Shown here piece after piece: positions 10,112 through 19,257 of a stretch of 64,000 bases of DNA. Below the pieces are notes generated by a model. The model worked only from the letters and a program-made list of their open reading frames with translations, was not told the origin of the DNA and did not search any database. The stretch covers positions 1 through 64,000 of the forward strand of contig NZ_JAELTP010000009.1 of NCBI RefSeq assembly GCF_016428915.1, read 5' to 3'. Position 1 is the stretch's first letter; the number at the start of each line of letters is the position of its first letter. The position numbers and the translations under genes were made by a program. This DNA is from Pandoraea sp. ASV26. GTDB lineage: Bacteria > Pseudomonadota > Gammaproteobacteria > Burkholderiales > Burkholderiaceae.

Positions 10112-10651
10112 TCAGGCGGTGGTATTGACGCGAGTGCCGGTCGTCTTGGTCGGATCCAGCAGCGCCATGATCTGCGCCTGAATCGATATCGCCTGCGCCG
10201 ACAGGGCCGTCGTCTGCTGGAGCTTGTCTTCCGGCGCGAGCCGATCGTTGTTGCGCACGGCGTCAAGCTGCGCCATGACCTTCGCGAGCATGGCCTTGAG
10301 CTTCGCGATCGTCTGGGCAACGACGGCATCGACACCCCCGCCGCTATCGGGAGTGGCGCTCACCGCCTGCCCCACCTGCTTCGCGCCGTCACGCGCGCCC
10401 CGCACCATATCGACCATATCGGTATCGATGCGGCGGGAGTTCGTGTTGTTGTTCGTGCTGGCGTCTGCGCCGTCGGCTGAATCGGCCGCGTCGGATGCAT
10501 TGACCGGGTTCGCCGTGCTCGCTGCGGCTGGCGTATTGGCGCTCGCCTGCGCCTTGTTCGCCTGTTCCGTCTGTTGCTGCTGGATATGCGATTGCCAGAC
10601 GTCGAGCAAACCGGACGTCGCGCTTGCCTTGGTAGGAATGATGATGGTCAT
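10112..10651 (-). CDS. Hypothetical protein with a low-complexity middle and helical C-terminus
   Basis: 179 aa, unrecognised. The N-terminus is MTIIIPTKASATSGLLDV, then a Gln/Ala/Asn/Asp-rich low-complexity part (about residues 25-80, with NNNTNS). The C-terminal half is likely helical, with repeated AKLKAMLAKVMAQLDAV and LSAQAISIQAQIMALLD. There is no signal peptide or membrane segment. I chose the start at 10651 because the frame upstream lacks protein-like composition; no good ribosome site marks it. The composition resembles secreted helical needle or filament proteins, but that is only an impression. Confidence 0.6.
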   Translation of the reverse strand: MTIIIPTKASATSGLLDVWQSHIQQQQTEQANKAQASANTPAAASTANPVNASDAADSADGADASTNNNTNSRRIDTDMVDMVRGARDGAKQVGQAVSATPDSGGGVDAVVAQTIAKLKAMLAKVMAQLDAVRNNDRLAPEDKLQQTTALSAQAISIQAQIMALLDPTKTTGTRVNTTA

Positions 10652-10831
10652 GAGATCGGGGGCTCGGCAAAAAAGACAATTAGTAAGGATTCGAAAGTAT
10701 TGACGGCAATCCTGACAATTTCCTTGAACCGTTACACCGTGACGCCCCCCATCCACGAACGGAACGGCCCGTCGCCGCCCCCTGCCGCGCCTCCGATCAA
10801 GTCGAACCGATGCCAGCAGATAGATACTCGT

Positions 10832-11614
10832 TCACGCGAGATAGCCGGAGATGCCATCCCAGAGCAGTTTGAACGCTGTGATCACCAGCAAACCGTAGCA
10901 AGCGCGGTAAACGTGGCGTTGATCCAGCCTGGCATGCAGCCGCCAGCCGGAGAACACGCCGGCAGGAATCGCGAACAGGCAGATGCCCATCAACGTCCAG
11001 ACCGTGCCCGTCGGGCGCACCAGCAGCAGCCAGGGAACCGCCTTGGTCGCGTTGCCGACGGTAAAGAACAGACTCGTCGTGCCGGCATAAACCTCCTTGC
11101 TCAGCCCCAGCGGCAGCAAGTACATCGCCAGCGGCGGGCCACCCGAGTGCGCCACCATGGTCGTCACCCCCGAGGCGAAACCCGCCGTGATCGCCTTCGG
11201 CGTGGAGCGCGGCCGAACCACCGCTTTCGCGCCCGAGATCAGCCACAGCCCCACGAACATCAGCGTGGTCACCGCCATCACGATCGCAATGGCACGGTGA
11301 TCGAGCAAGCGGAACAACCCGTACCCCAGGCCGATGCCGGCCAGCAACCCCGGCACCAGTCGCACGAGATCCGGCCTCGACCATGTCGACGGCTTCCAGT
11401 AACGCAGCGCGAACAGATCCATCGCAATGAACAACGGGGCAAGCAGTCCGCCGGCACTCACCGGGTCCATGACGATCGACAACAGCGGAATGCCGACGAT
11501 GGAGAACCCGCCGCCGAAAGCCCCCTTCATGAACGAAATCAGAAACACACCGGCGAAGGCAATGACGATCGTGGTCAGTGTCAATGCCGGCCCTGTCATC
11601 AGAGGCGTCGCCAT
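10832..11614 (-). CDS. TauE/SafE family (TSUP) anion permease
   Basis: 260-aa membrane protein with about eight hydrophobic segments and the two-half TSUP architecture. The first half has FLISFMKGAFGGGFSIVGIPLL and the second HSGGPPLAMYLLPLGLSKEVYAGTTS, matching the paired (G)GG..PL motifs of the family. Family members export sulfite, sulfoacetate or other organosulfonates and small anions. The start at 11614 has GAGGAG six bases upstream; 11617 is possible. It is transcribed divergently from the MocR regulator at 11828, so the two likely form a regulator-target pair. Confidence 0.87.
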   Translation of the reverse strand: MATPLMTGPALTLTTIVIAFAGVFLISFMKGAFGGGFSIVGIPLLSIVMDPVSAGGLLAPLFIAMDLFALRYWKPSTWSRPDLVRLVPGLLAGIGLGYGLFRLLDHRAIAIVMAVTTLMFVGLWLISGAKAVVRPRSTPKAITAGFASGVTTMVAHSGGPPLAMYLLPLGLSKEVYAGTTSLFFTVGNATKAVPWLLLVRPTGTVWTLMGICLFAIPAGVFSGWRLHARLDQRHVYRACYGLLVITAFKLLWDGISGYLA

Positions 11615-11763
11615 CATGCGCTCCTCGCCCGCGTCGGGTCGCAGACGTCGGATAGCCCGACGAAAAGACATGCCCCCGGCGGCATCTCGCGAAACATCCG
11701 GGACAACGATATTGCAAACACGGCGCTTCTCCAGAAACGTTGAACCTGCCGCACCAACGAACA

Positions 11764-11825
11764 GGTGCAATCAGAATGCACCGATGCTAAAGTCGGTGCA
11801 ATTAAAACATTGCTCTCGGTGCAAT
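11764..11825. promoter_or_regulatory. Candidate MocR operator: repeated GGTGCAAT
   Basis: The gap between the divergent permease and MocR genes carries GGTGCAAT at 11764-11771, 11795-11802 and 11818-11825 in direct orientation, plus an inverted near-copy ATGCACC at 11776-11782. The last two copies are 23 bp apart and share a preceding C. MocR proteins typically bind direct repeats in their own promoter. The last copy ends just before the MocR start, consistent with autoregulation. Confidence 0.6.
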
Positions 11826-11827
11826 AT

Positions 11828-13171
11828 ATGACGAAGGCCGAATATCTGATGCTCGCCGACAAGGTCGCCGCCGATATCGCGCAAGGCACGCTCAAGCCCG
11901 GCGACCGCCTGCCACCGCAACGCGACTTTGCCGATCGGCACGCGATTGCGGCGTCGACCGCCAGCCGTGTCTACGCCGAACTGCTGCGGCGCGGGCTGGT
12001 CGTTGGCGAAGTCGGCCGGGGGACATTCGTGTCCGGCGAGGCCCGACGCGGCGTGAGCGCCCCCGGCGAGCCGCGAGGGGTACGCATCGATCTCGAGTTC
12101 AATTTCCCGATTCTCCCGGAGCAATCGGCGCTCATTGCGAAGAGTCTGAGCGGACTGGAGCGGCCGACCGATCTCGAACTCGCCTTGCGACCCGCGACCA
12201 GCGGCGGCACGGTCGCGGTGCGCAACACCGCCGCAGCCTTCCTCGCGAATGGCGCGTGGACGCCCTCTGCCGATCAGCTGGTTTTCACCGGTGCCGGACG
12301 TCAGAGCATCGCGGCAGCGCTCGCGGCTGTGGTGCCGCCCGGTGGCCGATGCGGCGTCGAGATGCTGACCTATCCGTTCATCAAGGGCATTGCCGCACGG
12401 CTCGGCATCTCGCTGGTGCCGCTCGCGATGGACGAGGGCGGTGTGCGGCCCGATGCCGTGCAAAGCGCACATCGCGAAGGTCATCTTTCGGCGATCTACC
12501 TCCAGCCCGCGATTCAGAGTCCGCTAGGCATGACGATGAGCCCGACGCGGCGCGCCGACCTGCTGCTTGTGGTGCAGACCCACGGCATTACGGTGATCGA
12601 AGACAACGTGTACGGCTTTCTCGACGACGCACCGCCGCTTGCCGCGCTCGCCCCCGAGCACTGCGTGGTGGTGGACAGCCTGTCGAAGAGGGTCGCGCCG
12701 GGACTGAATCTGGGATTTATCGTGCCGCCATTGCGGCTGCGCGAAAGCGTGATGGCGGCCGTTCGCTCAGGGGGATGGGCCGCGCCGGGCTATGCGTTCG
12801 CCGCCGCGCAACGGATGATGAGCGACGGCACCGTGACAGAACTCGTGAGGCTCAAACGCGCGGATGCACGCGAGCGCCAGCAGATTGCCGCCGACTGTCT
12901 GGCAGGATTCGACGTGCGCACGAGCGGTAAGAGCTACCACCTCTGGCTGACGCTGCCGGCGCATTGGCGCTCGCAGGCGCTGGTGGCCGCCGCGGCGCGG
13001 CATGACATCGGACTGACGCCCTCGACGACCTTCGCCGTCACCTCCGGTCACGCGCCGAATGCCGTGCGACTCGCCCTCGCAGGCCCATCCAAAGATCAGC
13101 TCGACGCGGGCCTGCGCACGCTGGCCGCGATATTGAACGGCAGAGAAGACGATTTCGATCTGACGGAGTGA
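11828..13171 (+). CDS. MocR-type transcriptional regulator (GntR wHTH fused to aminotransferase fold)
   Basis: 447 aa. An N-terminal GntR winged helix (about residues 1-70, PGDRLPPQRDFADRHAIAASTASRVYAEL) is followed by a class I aminotransferase domain. The PLP-lysine is Lys287 in VVDSLSKRVAPGL, and the upstream Asp/Tyr pair lies in VIEDNVYGFL. MocR regulators sense amino acids or PLP derivatives and often act as both activator and repressor. The ATG at 11828 starts the wHTH and lies directly after the last GGTGCAAT repeat. The divergent TauE/SafE permease is the likely target. Confidence 0.9.
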   Translation: MTKAEYLMLADKVAADIAQGTLKPGDRLPPQRDFADRHAIAASTASRVYAELLRRGLVVGEVGRGTFVSGEARRGVSAPGEPRGVRIDLEFNFPILPEQSALIAKSLSGLERPTDLELALRPATSGGTVAVRNTAAAFLANGAWTPSADQLVFTGAGRQSIAAALAAVVPPGGRCGVEMLTYPFIKGIAARLGISLVPLAMDEGGVRPDAVQSAHREGHLSAIYLQPAIQSPLGMTMSPTRRADLLLVVQTHGITVIEDNVYGFLDDAPPLAALAPEHCVVVDSLSKRVAPGLNLGFIVPPLRLRESVMAAVRSGGWAAPGYAFAAAQRMMSDGTVTELVRLKRADARERQQIAADCLAGFDVRTSGKSYHLWLTLPAHWRSQALVAAAARHDIGLTPSTTFAVTSGHAPNAVRLALAGPSKDQLDAGLRTLAAILNGREDDFDLTE

Positions 13172-13182
13172 AGGGCCGCGCA

Positions 13183-13252
13183 GCATCCGCCGCCGCGCGC
13201 CCTCACCTGCCGAATCAGCCCGATCAACCCCGTCAGGCCCTCACCGCCCGAT
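13183..13252. repeat. Degenerate 9-bp periodic stretch at the 3' end of the GH15 gene
   Basis: From 13208 consecutive 9-mers read TGCCGAATC, AGCCCGATC, AACCCCGTC, AGGCCCTCA, CCGCCCGAT, and the array runs across the GH15 stop codon (13233-13235). The repetition is weaker than in the other arrays of the window. Confidence 0.4.
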
Positions 13253-15089
13253 AGCCCACGTGCTCGAAGCGGTCTTCGTCGTGCGCTGCGTCATCCGCAT
13301 GGTCGTCGTCGGTGAGCGCCTCGAGACGAATCGCCGCGTGCACGAGCGCAATGTGCGAGAACGCCTGCGGGAAGTTGCCGACTTGCCGATGGTGATACGT
13401 GTCGTACTCCTCGGCGAGCAAGCCGACATCGTTGCGTAACGACAGCAACCGCTCGAACAGCTTTCGCGCGTCTGCCTGACGGCCGATCATCACCAGACAA
13501 TCGACCATCCAGAAGCTGCACGCCAGGAACGCGCCCTCACCCGCCGGCAAGCCATCGTCGACACGGCTCGTGCGATAGCGTTGCACCAGTCCGTCGCGCA
13601 TGAGTTCGCGCTCGACCGCTTCGATGGTGCCGATCACGCGGGGATCGTCCGCCGGCAGGAAACCCACTAACGGAATCATCAGCACGCTCGCGTCCATCTC
13701 CGGCGAACCATACGCTTGCATGAACGCATTGCGACCCTTGTCGAAGCCATGCGTGCACACGTCGGCGTGGATCTCCTTGCACAAGCGCCGCCAGTGATCG
13801 ACCGGCCCCGGCAATCCGAAGCGCTCGGCGGACTTGATCGCGCGATCGAACGCCACCCAGGCCATGACCTTCGAATACGTGAAATGCTGGCGTCCGCCGC
13901 GCACCTCCCAGATGCCCTCGTCCGGCTTGCGCCAGACGGTCTCGAGATGCGCCACGAGCTTCGTCTGCACTTCCCACGTGGCCTCGTCCAGACGCAAGCC
14001 ACCCAGACGCGCCTGAAGCAACGCGTCCATCACCTCGCCATAGACGTCAAGCTGCAACTGTCCGACCGCGCCATTGCCCACGCGCACCGGTTTCGCCCCT
14101 TCGTAGCCGGGCAGCCAGTCGACCTCCCACTCCGGCAGACGCCGCTCGCCCGAGAGCCCGTACATGATCTGCACCTGCGACGGCGCACCGGCCACGGCGC
14201 GCACCAGCCAATGGCTCCAGTCGCGGGCTTCCGTGTAGTAACCGCCGAGCATGAGCGCCTGCAAGGTGAGCGTGGCATCCCTCAACCAGCAATAGCGATA
14301 GTCCCAGTTACGTTCGCCGCCGAGTTGCTCGGGCAGCGATGTCGTGGGCGCCGCGACCACGCCGCCCGTCGGCACGAAAGTGAGCGCCTTGAGCACGATC
14401 AGCGAGCGGCGAATCGCTTCGGTCCAACGGCCGTCGATCTGACAGCGATTGGCCCACGTGCGCCAATAGCGTTCGGTATCGGTCAAGGCCGCGAGCGGGT
14501 CGATCTCGCGCGGATCGGCGTGATGCGACGCCACACGCGAGAGCACGAACGGCACGGTGTCTCCTGCCTTCACGTCGAAGCGCGCGCGCAGGCTGCCCGG
14601 CACATCCTGTATCTCGACCGGCGCGCGCATCACGACCTTGTCAGGCCCCGCGATGAGCCGCATACCCGGGCCGGTCGGATCGTCGCTGTCAAGCGGACGC
14701 GCCCACGGCACCGACGCGCCATAGTCGAAGCGCAGGATCAGTTCCATCGCCATCGACACAGTGCCGTGAATGCCTTTGACCAGTCGCACGAGGTCGGCCG
14801 CACCATCGCGCAACGGCATGAAGTCGATGACGGCGACGCAGCCTTCCACGGTCTCGAAACGGGTCTCGAGAATCAGCGTGTCGTCGTGGTAGCGACGCGT
14901 GGAGGTCGCACGGGGATCGTCGGGAGCGAGCTTCCATCGGCCGTGCTCGGGGCCGCCGAGCAGCGCAGCAAAGCAGGCGGGGGAATCGAAATACGGCCAG
15001 CAGAGCCAGTCGATCGAGCCGTCGCGCGCGACAAGCGCGGCGCTGCGGCAGTCGCCAATCATGGCGTAGTCTTCAATACGTGCCGGCAT
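13233..15089 (-). CDS. Glycoside hydrolase family 15 protein (glucoamylase/trehalase-like)
   Basis: 618 aa. An N-terminal beta-sandwich begins PARIEDYAMIGDCRSAALVARDGSIDWLCWP, the usual opening of bacterial GH15 proteins. The (alpha/alpha)6 catalytic domain carries GGERNWDYRYCWLRDATLT (about residue 280) and QLQLDVYGEVMDAL. Members hydrolyse terminal glucose from alpha-glucans or trehalose, and many are annotated without a tested substrate. There is no signal peptide, so it is probably cytoplasmic. The start at 15089 has GAGG upstream and matches the conserved N-terminus. It is monocistronic here, with its promoter presumably in the repeat-bearing gap to the right. Confidence 0.9.
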   Translation of the reverse strand: MPARIEDYAMIGDCRSAALVARDGSIDWLCWPYFDSPACFAALLGGPEHGRWKLAPDDPRATSTRRYHDDTLILETRFETVEGCVAVIDFMPLRDGAADLVRLVKGIHGTVSMAMELILRFDYGASVPWARPLDSDDPTGPGMRLIAGPDKVVMRAPVEIQDVPGSLRARFDVKAGDTVPFVLSRVASHHADPREIDPLAALTDTERYWRTWANRCQIDGRWTEAIRRSLIVLKALTFVPTGGVVAAPTTSLPEQLGGERNWDYRYCWLRDATLTLQALMLGGYYTEARDWSHWLVRAVAGAPSQVQIMYGLSGERRLPEWEVDWLPGYEGAKPVRVGNGAVGQLQLDVYGEVMDALLQARLGGLRLDEATWEVQTKLVAHLETVWRKPDEGIWEVRGGRQHFTYSKVMAWVAFDRAIKSAERFGLPGPVDHWRRLCKEIHADVCTHGFDKGRNAFMQAYGSPEMDASVLMIPLVGFLPADDPRVIGTIEAVERELMRDGLVQRYRTSRVDDGLPAGEGAFLACSFWMVDCLVMIGRQADARKLFERLLSLRNDVGLLAEEYDTYHHRQVGNFPQAFSHIALVHAAIRLEALTDDDHADDAAHDEDRFEHVGYRAVRA

Positions 15090-15459
15090 GCTCACCTCGC
15101 GAACAGGGGAGGAACGGTGCCCCCGGCTGGCGCCGGGCATGGGGGTTAGACGCACGATACGCGCAATACTCTCGATACGCGAGACACGCGGGGTACGCGG
15201 GGTACGCGGTGTACGCGAGCGCGTGACGCTCTATGGTACGCGCGTCGTCGACATGGGGCCATCGGCCGAATGGTGGGAAGTGATGTCTGCCGGAGATTTT
15301 GCCAAGGGTCATGCGCTCCCTCCTAACGACGTTGCCGTCGGGTCAGATTGATCGGTGGCCTGTCGTGCACCAGTCTTGAAACCGACCGGCCACCGGGAGG
15401 GAAGTTCTACGCAATTTGCGAACACGCGGAGAATCCGCATCGCGCACGCATCGTGCACG
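15090..15459. other. Intergenic stretch with a 9-bp tandem array
   Basis: No gene is supported. A GC-rich hairpin (CCCGGC/GCCGGG, 15122-15137) lies in what should be the 5' leader of the GH15 gene. A 9-bp tandem array sits at 15183-15218. The remainder up to the CoA-transferase stop at 15460 shows nothing recognisable. Confidence 0.5.
15183..15218. repeat. 9-bp tandem repeat, four units
   Basis: Units GACACGCGG, GGTACGCGG, GGTACGCGG, TGTACGCGA. The middle two are identical. Related degenerate TACGCG copies extend on both sides (from about 15151 to 15242). Confidence 0.75.
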
Positions 15460-16707
15460 TCATGCACGTTGGGCGTTCGCGATCTCCGTCTGCGCCAACC
15501 CCTGCACCGCGCCTTGTGCGATCAGGTCATGCACCTGCCCGGCATCGAAGCCGTACTCACGCAACACCTCGTAGGTGTGTTCGCCAAGCCGCGGCGCGGG
15601 ACCTCCGGTGCACTTCGGCGTCTCGGAGAAGCGAATCGGCAAGCCGATGCTGCGTGTCGGGCCGTCGAGCGGGTGCACCGTCTGCACCACCATCTCGCGC
15701 GCGACGATCTGCGGGTGCTTCACCGCCTCGGAGATCGGCAGCACCGGGCCGACGGGCAAGCCCACGGCATCGAGCCGTTCGACCCAGTTCTGCGTGGTGT
15801 CGCGCGTCAGATAGTCTGTGAGCCGTTCGACAAGTTCGGTGCGGTGTGCGGTACGCCCTGCATTGGTGGCAAAGCGCGGATCGCTGGCGATCTCGGGGGC
15901 GTCGAGCACCTGAAGCAGACGCTCGTAGTTCGCCTGATTGGCCGCCCCGATGTTGATCCAGCCATCTTGCGTGCGAAAGGCCTGATAAGGGGTGCTCGTC
16001 GGATTCGCCGAGCCGAGTTTCGGCGGATTCTCGCCACTCGCGAAGAAGTTGGCGGCAGCCCAGTACATCTGCTGAAAGCCCGCTTCGAGCAGCGACGTGT
16101 CGACGATCTGCCCCTGCCCCGTGCGCAGCCGATGCGCGTAAGCCGCCGAGATGCCGAGCGCCGCCAGAATGCCCGCATTGATGTCCGCAATCGGCGAGCC
16201 CGCCTTGATCGGCGCCTGCCCCGGCTCGCCCGTCACGCTCATCAGACCGCAGAGTCCCTGCGCGATGAGATCGAAGCCGCCTTTGTCCGCATACGGGCCC
16301 GTGCGCCCATAGCCGGAAATGGCGCAATAGATCAGGCCGGGGTTGGCCTCGCGCAGCGTCTCGTAGCCGAGGCCGAGTTTTTCCATCGTCCCCTTGCGGT
16401 AGTTTTCGGTGACGACGTCGGCGCTCGCCAGCATCTTGCGCAACACGGCCTTGCCGCCCTCTGTCTTGAGGTTGAGCGCAATGCCGCGCTTATTGCGATT
16501 GAGCATCATGAACGAGGCCGACTCGCCATGCGGGAGGATCGGCGCGAACCGGCGCGCGTCGTCGCCTTCCACCTTCTCGACCTTGATGACGTCGGCCCCC
16601 ATGTCCGCGAGCATCATGCCGCACACCGGCCCTGACATGATGTGCGACAGCTCGATCACCTTGACGCCCTGCAACGGCCCGCCGGCCGGCTTCTCGGGAT
16701 GGGTCAT
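15460..16707 (-). CDS. CaiB/BaiF family (class III) CoA-transferase
   Basis: 415 aa. It opens [43 protein letters not shown] and has MLNRNKRGIALNLK, the standard class III CoA-transferase N-terminus. The catalytic Asp should be the one in SPIADINAGILAALG (about residue 171). These enzymes move CoA between carboxylic acids by a ping-pong mechanism. The acceptor is unknown. The start at 16707 lies one base after the stop of the enoyl-CoA hydratase gene (TGACATG), so the pair is coupled and probably activates and hydrates the same acid. Confidence 0.9.
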   Translation of the reverse strand: MTHPEKPAGGPLQGVKVIELSHIMSGPVCGMMLADMGADVIKVEKVEGDDARRFAPILPHGESASFMMLNRNKRGIALNLKTEGGKAVLRKMLASADVVTENYRKGTMEKLGLGYETLREANPGLIYCAISGYGRTGPYADKGGFDLIAQGLCGLMSVTGEPGQAPIKAGSPIADINAGILAALGISAAYAHRLRTGQGQIVDTSLLEAGFQQMYWAAANFFASGENPPKLGSANPTSTPYQAFRTQDGWINIGAANQANYERLLQVLDAPEIASDPRFATNAGRTAHRTELVERLTDYLTRDTTQNWVERLDAVGLPVGPVLPISEAVKHPQIVAREMVVQTVHPLDGPTRSIGLPIRFSETPKCTGGPAPRLGEHTYEVLREYGFDAGQVHDLIAQGAVQGLAQTEIANAQRA

Positions 16708-16708
16708 G

Positions 16709-17488
16709 TCAGCGCCCCTCGAACACGGGGGCCGTCTTCGCGAGGAAGGCGCGATAGCCCGTCTGAAAATCGGCCGTGCCGAAGCACGCGAAACCTTCGT
16801 CGATCTGTGCGGGCGTGAGCGGCTGACCACTCACCAGTTCGCGCACGAACCGCTTGTGCCAGCGCGCAACCAACGGCGCCCCGGCGGCGATACGCTCCGC
16901 ACTCGCGAGCGCTTCGCGTGTCACGTCGGCATCAGCCACCACCCGGGTGACGAGGCCGATGCGCAAGGCCTCCTGCGCATCGAAGATCCGCCCTTCGAGC
17001 AGTATCTCGAGCGCCCGCGCCGGGCCTAGCAGTCGCACGAGGCCCGAGAGCTCCGCATGCGCCATCACCAGCCCCAACTTGTTGATCGGCGCGCCAAAAC
17101 GGCTCGACTCGCCGCAAATACGCACGTCACAGGCCGCTGCAATCTCCATGCCGCCGCCAACGCATATGCCATGAATCATGGCAACGAGCGGCACAGGGCA
17201 ATTCGTCAGCGCGTCGAGCGTGCGGTGCATGAGCGCGCCGTACGCGCGCGCTTGCTCCACGTTGGCCCGATCCGTCTCGAACTCCGCAATATCGTTGCCC
17301 GGCGCGAACGATTTCTCCCCCGCACCGCGCAGCACGATACCGCGCACGTCGGGCGTCTCGGACAAGGCCAGAATCGTGTCGCCCAACGCCTGCCACATCG
17401 GCTTGGTCAACGCATTGAGCTTCTCTGGGCGATTGAGCGTGACCAGCGCAACTGCGCCGTGTCGCTCGGTCAGAACGGTCGATGTCAC
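16709..17488 (-). CDS. Enoyl-CoA hydratase/isomerase family protein
   Basis: 259-aa crotonase-fold protein. It has VALVTLNRPEKLNALT at the N-terminus, the oxyanion-hole segment GAGEKSFAPGNDIAEF (about residue 65) and HGICVGGGMEIAAACDVRI (about residue 105). The second usual catalytic Glu region reads INKLGLVMAHAELSGL, so the exact reaction may differ from plain hydration. The start is a GTG at 17488 with GGAGG just upstream; it gives the normal family length, whereas the frame open to 17551 runs through the operator palindrome. It is first gene of a two-gene operon with the CoA-transferase, divergent from a GntR regulator. Confidence 0.88.
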   Translation of the reverse strand: MTSTVLTERHGAVALVTLNRPEKLNALTKPMWQALGDTILALSETPDVRGIVLRGAGEKSFAPGNDIAEFETDRANVEQARAYGALMHRTLDALTNCPVPLVAMIHGICVGGGMEIAAACDVRICGESSRFGAPINKLGLVMAHAELSGLVRLLGPARALEILLEGRIFDAQEALRIGLVTRVVADADVTREALASAERIAAGAPLVARWHKRFVRELVSGQPLTPAQIDEGFACFGTADFQTGYRAFLAKTAPVFEGR

Positions 17489-17539
17489 ATTGCCTCCTTC
17501 ACACGCCAGCACGCACCCGATGTCGGCCAGCTTCGATTT

Positions 17540-17551
17540 TTGGTATACCAA
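17540..17551. promoter_or_regulatory. Perfect 12-bp palindrome, candidate GntR/FCD operator
   Basis: TTGGTATACCAA lies between the divergent enoyl-CoA hydratase (start 17488) and GntR (start 17699) genes. FCD-type GntR proteins bind short palindromes with GT...AC arms such as TGGTATACCA. An AT-rich stretch beside it (17551-17575) could hold promoter elements. Confidence 0.65.
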
Positions 17552-17698
17552 TTTTTAATACACGATAAATTCATCCTCACGCCATTGGCAAGCGGCAAAG
17601 CGAATAATCCGGGTTAACGTTGAAAAAATGAGGATTGGCAATTGACGATTCCGCTTGTCGCTTGCAGAATTGGCATTCCATTTATCCAAATCTTGCGC

Positions 17699-18376
17699 AT
17701 GAGCACGTCTGCCGCCTCGCTGAACGCCGCCGCTTACGAAGCCCTCAAGGCACGCATCGTGCGCGGTGATCTGCGCCCTGGCGCGCCTCTCTCGGAACGC
17801 GCCCTTTGCGACGAACTGGCGGTCTCGCGCACGCCGTTGCGCGAAGCGCTCAAGCGGCTGGCGAACGAGGGACTGGTGGAGATTTCGCAAACGCGCCGAG
17901 CCCGCGTGGCGCGCGTGAGTGTCGATGAGGTCGTGAACCTGCTCGCCGTGATGGCGGTGCTCGAAGGACTCTCGGGGGAACAGGCGTGCGAGAAAGCGTC
18001 GGACGCCGATCTGGACGAACTGGCGCGACTACAGAACGAAATGGAATCGGCTTATGCGCGTACCGATCACGCCGCCTATTTCGCGCTGAATCAGCAGATC
18101 CACCTGAGCATTCTGCGTATGGCGGACAACGGCCCGCTTGCCGAGTACTTCCACAATCTCAACGCCCGTCTGCGGCACGTGCGCGAGCGCCTCACGCCAA
18201 CGCCCGAGCGCTGGCGTCAGGCCGTCGACGAACATGCGGAAATGCTGGCGCTGCTGCGCCGGCGCGATGGCAAACGATTGCGCCCGCTGATGGAGGCGCA
18301 CCTGCGCAGCAAGACCGACGCCTACGTGGCAGCCATGCTCAACGAAGGGCTGGTGAGTATGCGTCGTGCTGCGTGA
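17699..18376 (+). CDS. GntR family regulator, FCD subfamily
   Basis: 225 aa. The N-terminal winged helix (about residues 8-75, LSERALCDELAVSRTPLREALKRLANEGLV) has the signature recognition helix of FadR-type GntR proteins. The C-terminal FCD domain carries the metal/ligand histidine pattern (LNQQIHLSIL, VDEHAEMLALLRRRD). It is divergent from the enoyl-CoA hydratase/CoA-transferase pair and very probably represses it through the palindrome at 17540. The ATG at 17699 lacks a strong ribosome site, but the frame upstream is not protein-like. Confidence 0.9.
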   Translation: MSTSAASLNAAAYEALKARIVRGDLRPGAPLSERALCDELAVSRTPLREALKRLANEGLVEISQTRRARVARVSVDEVVNLLAVMAVLEGLSGEQACEKASDADLDELARLQNEMESAYARTDHAAYFALNQQIHLSILRMADNGPLAEYFHNLNARLRHVRERLTPTPERWRQAVDEHAEMLALLRRRDGKRLRPLMEAHLRSKTDAYVAAMLNEGLVSMRRAA

Positions 18377-18433
18377 GCCGGCGTGCGTGTGTTGGCGTCC
18401 GAGCCTGCGCGGCACCTCAGCGGTGTCGATGCG

Positions 18434-19246
18434 TCAAGCTGCGGCGCGCACACTGGCGAGCACCGTAGCGCATTTGGTCATCAGGTGAACGCGCAACAGT
18501 CGACCTAACGCCAGACCGTCGCGCTGACGCAGCGCGCGCAGCATCGCCACGTGCTCATCGACGGCCTGCTCCCACTTGCCGGCATGCAGATTGGAGCGAA
18601 AGCGCAGCGCCTGCAACCGATGATTGACCGCCTGATACATCTGCGTGAGCGCGGGGTTACGTGCCGCCGCATTGATACGATCGTGAATGCGCTGATTGCA
18701 GTCGAAATAGCCGGGCAGGTCGCCGTTCGCGTAGCAGGCGTCCATCGCCGAATGCAATTCCTGAATCTCGTCGATTTCCGCTTGTGTGATGCGTTCACAG
18801 GCCAGTTCGCCGGCCAGCGCTTCAAGGCCGCTGAGCAACTCGAAGGCGTCGGCGACATCGCTGGCCGAGAGCGTCACCACGCGCGCACCGCGATTGGGCA
18901 GCAGCTCGATCAGTCGCTCGACCGCCAGCATCTTGAGCGCCTCGCGCAGCGGCGTGCGCGACACGCCAAGTTGTTCGCACAGCGCGCGCTCGTTCAGATG
19001 CGCCCCCGGCAGCAATGCCCCTTCGGTAATCATCTTGCGAAGACGATCCATCACCGCCAGATGCAGCGCCTGACGACTGATCGGCTGCGCGGCACCGCTG
19101 TCCGGCGGATGGATGGCGGGGGCTCGTACGGGGTTCAGGGTCACGGAGTGCATAGGCTTGGCCAGGTCGTCGTTCGCTTTGAGGAGAAAATCATCGACTG
19201 CACGCACTGCACTTTCGCGGGCAACGGCGCTCACCATCGCTGCCAT
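18434..19246 (-). CDS. GntR family regulator, FCD subfamily
   Basis: 270 aa. The winged helix lies at about residues 55-125 (LNERALCEQLGVSRTPLREALKMLAVERLIELL), followed by an FCD domain (ALAGELACERIT, FDCNQRIHDRIN, AVDEHVAMLRALRQRD). Its N-terminus is about 35-50 residues longer than usual. Met4 (19237) or Met32 (19153) are possible real starts. Directly upstream is a 30-bp tandem array of TATTACGAAT. It is divergent from the hydratase gene at 19457, which is the likely target. Its effector is unknown. Confidence 0.87.
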   Translation of the reverse strand: MAAMVSAVARESAVRAVDDFLLKANDDLAKPMHSVTLNPVRAPAIHPPDSGAAQPISRQALHLAVMDRLRKMITEGALLPGAHLNERALCEQLGVSRTPLREALKMLAVERLIELLPNRGARVVTLSASDVADAFELLSGLEALAGELACERITQAEIDEIQELHSAMDACYANGDLPGYFDCNQRIHDRINAAARNPALTQMYQAVNHRLQALRFRSNLHAGKWEQAVDEHVAMLRALRQRDGLALGRLLRVHLMTKCATVLASVRAAA

Positions 19247-19257
19247 GCCTCACGAAA

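Noticed and set aside
15183-15218. CRISPR-like array
   Set aside because: Units are 9 bp and contiguous without spacers; it is a simple tandem repeat.
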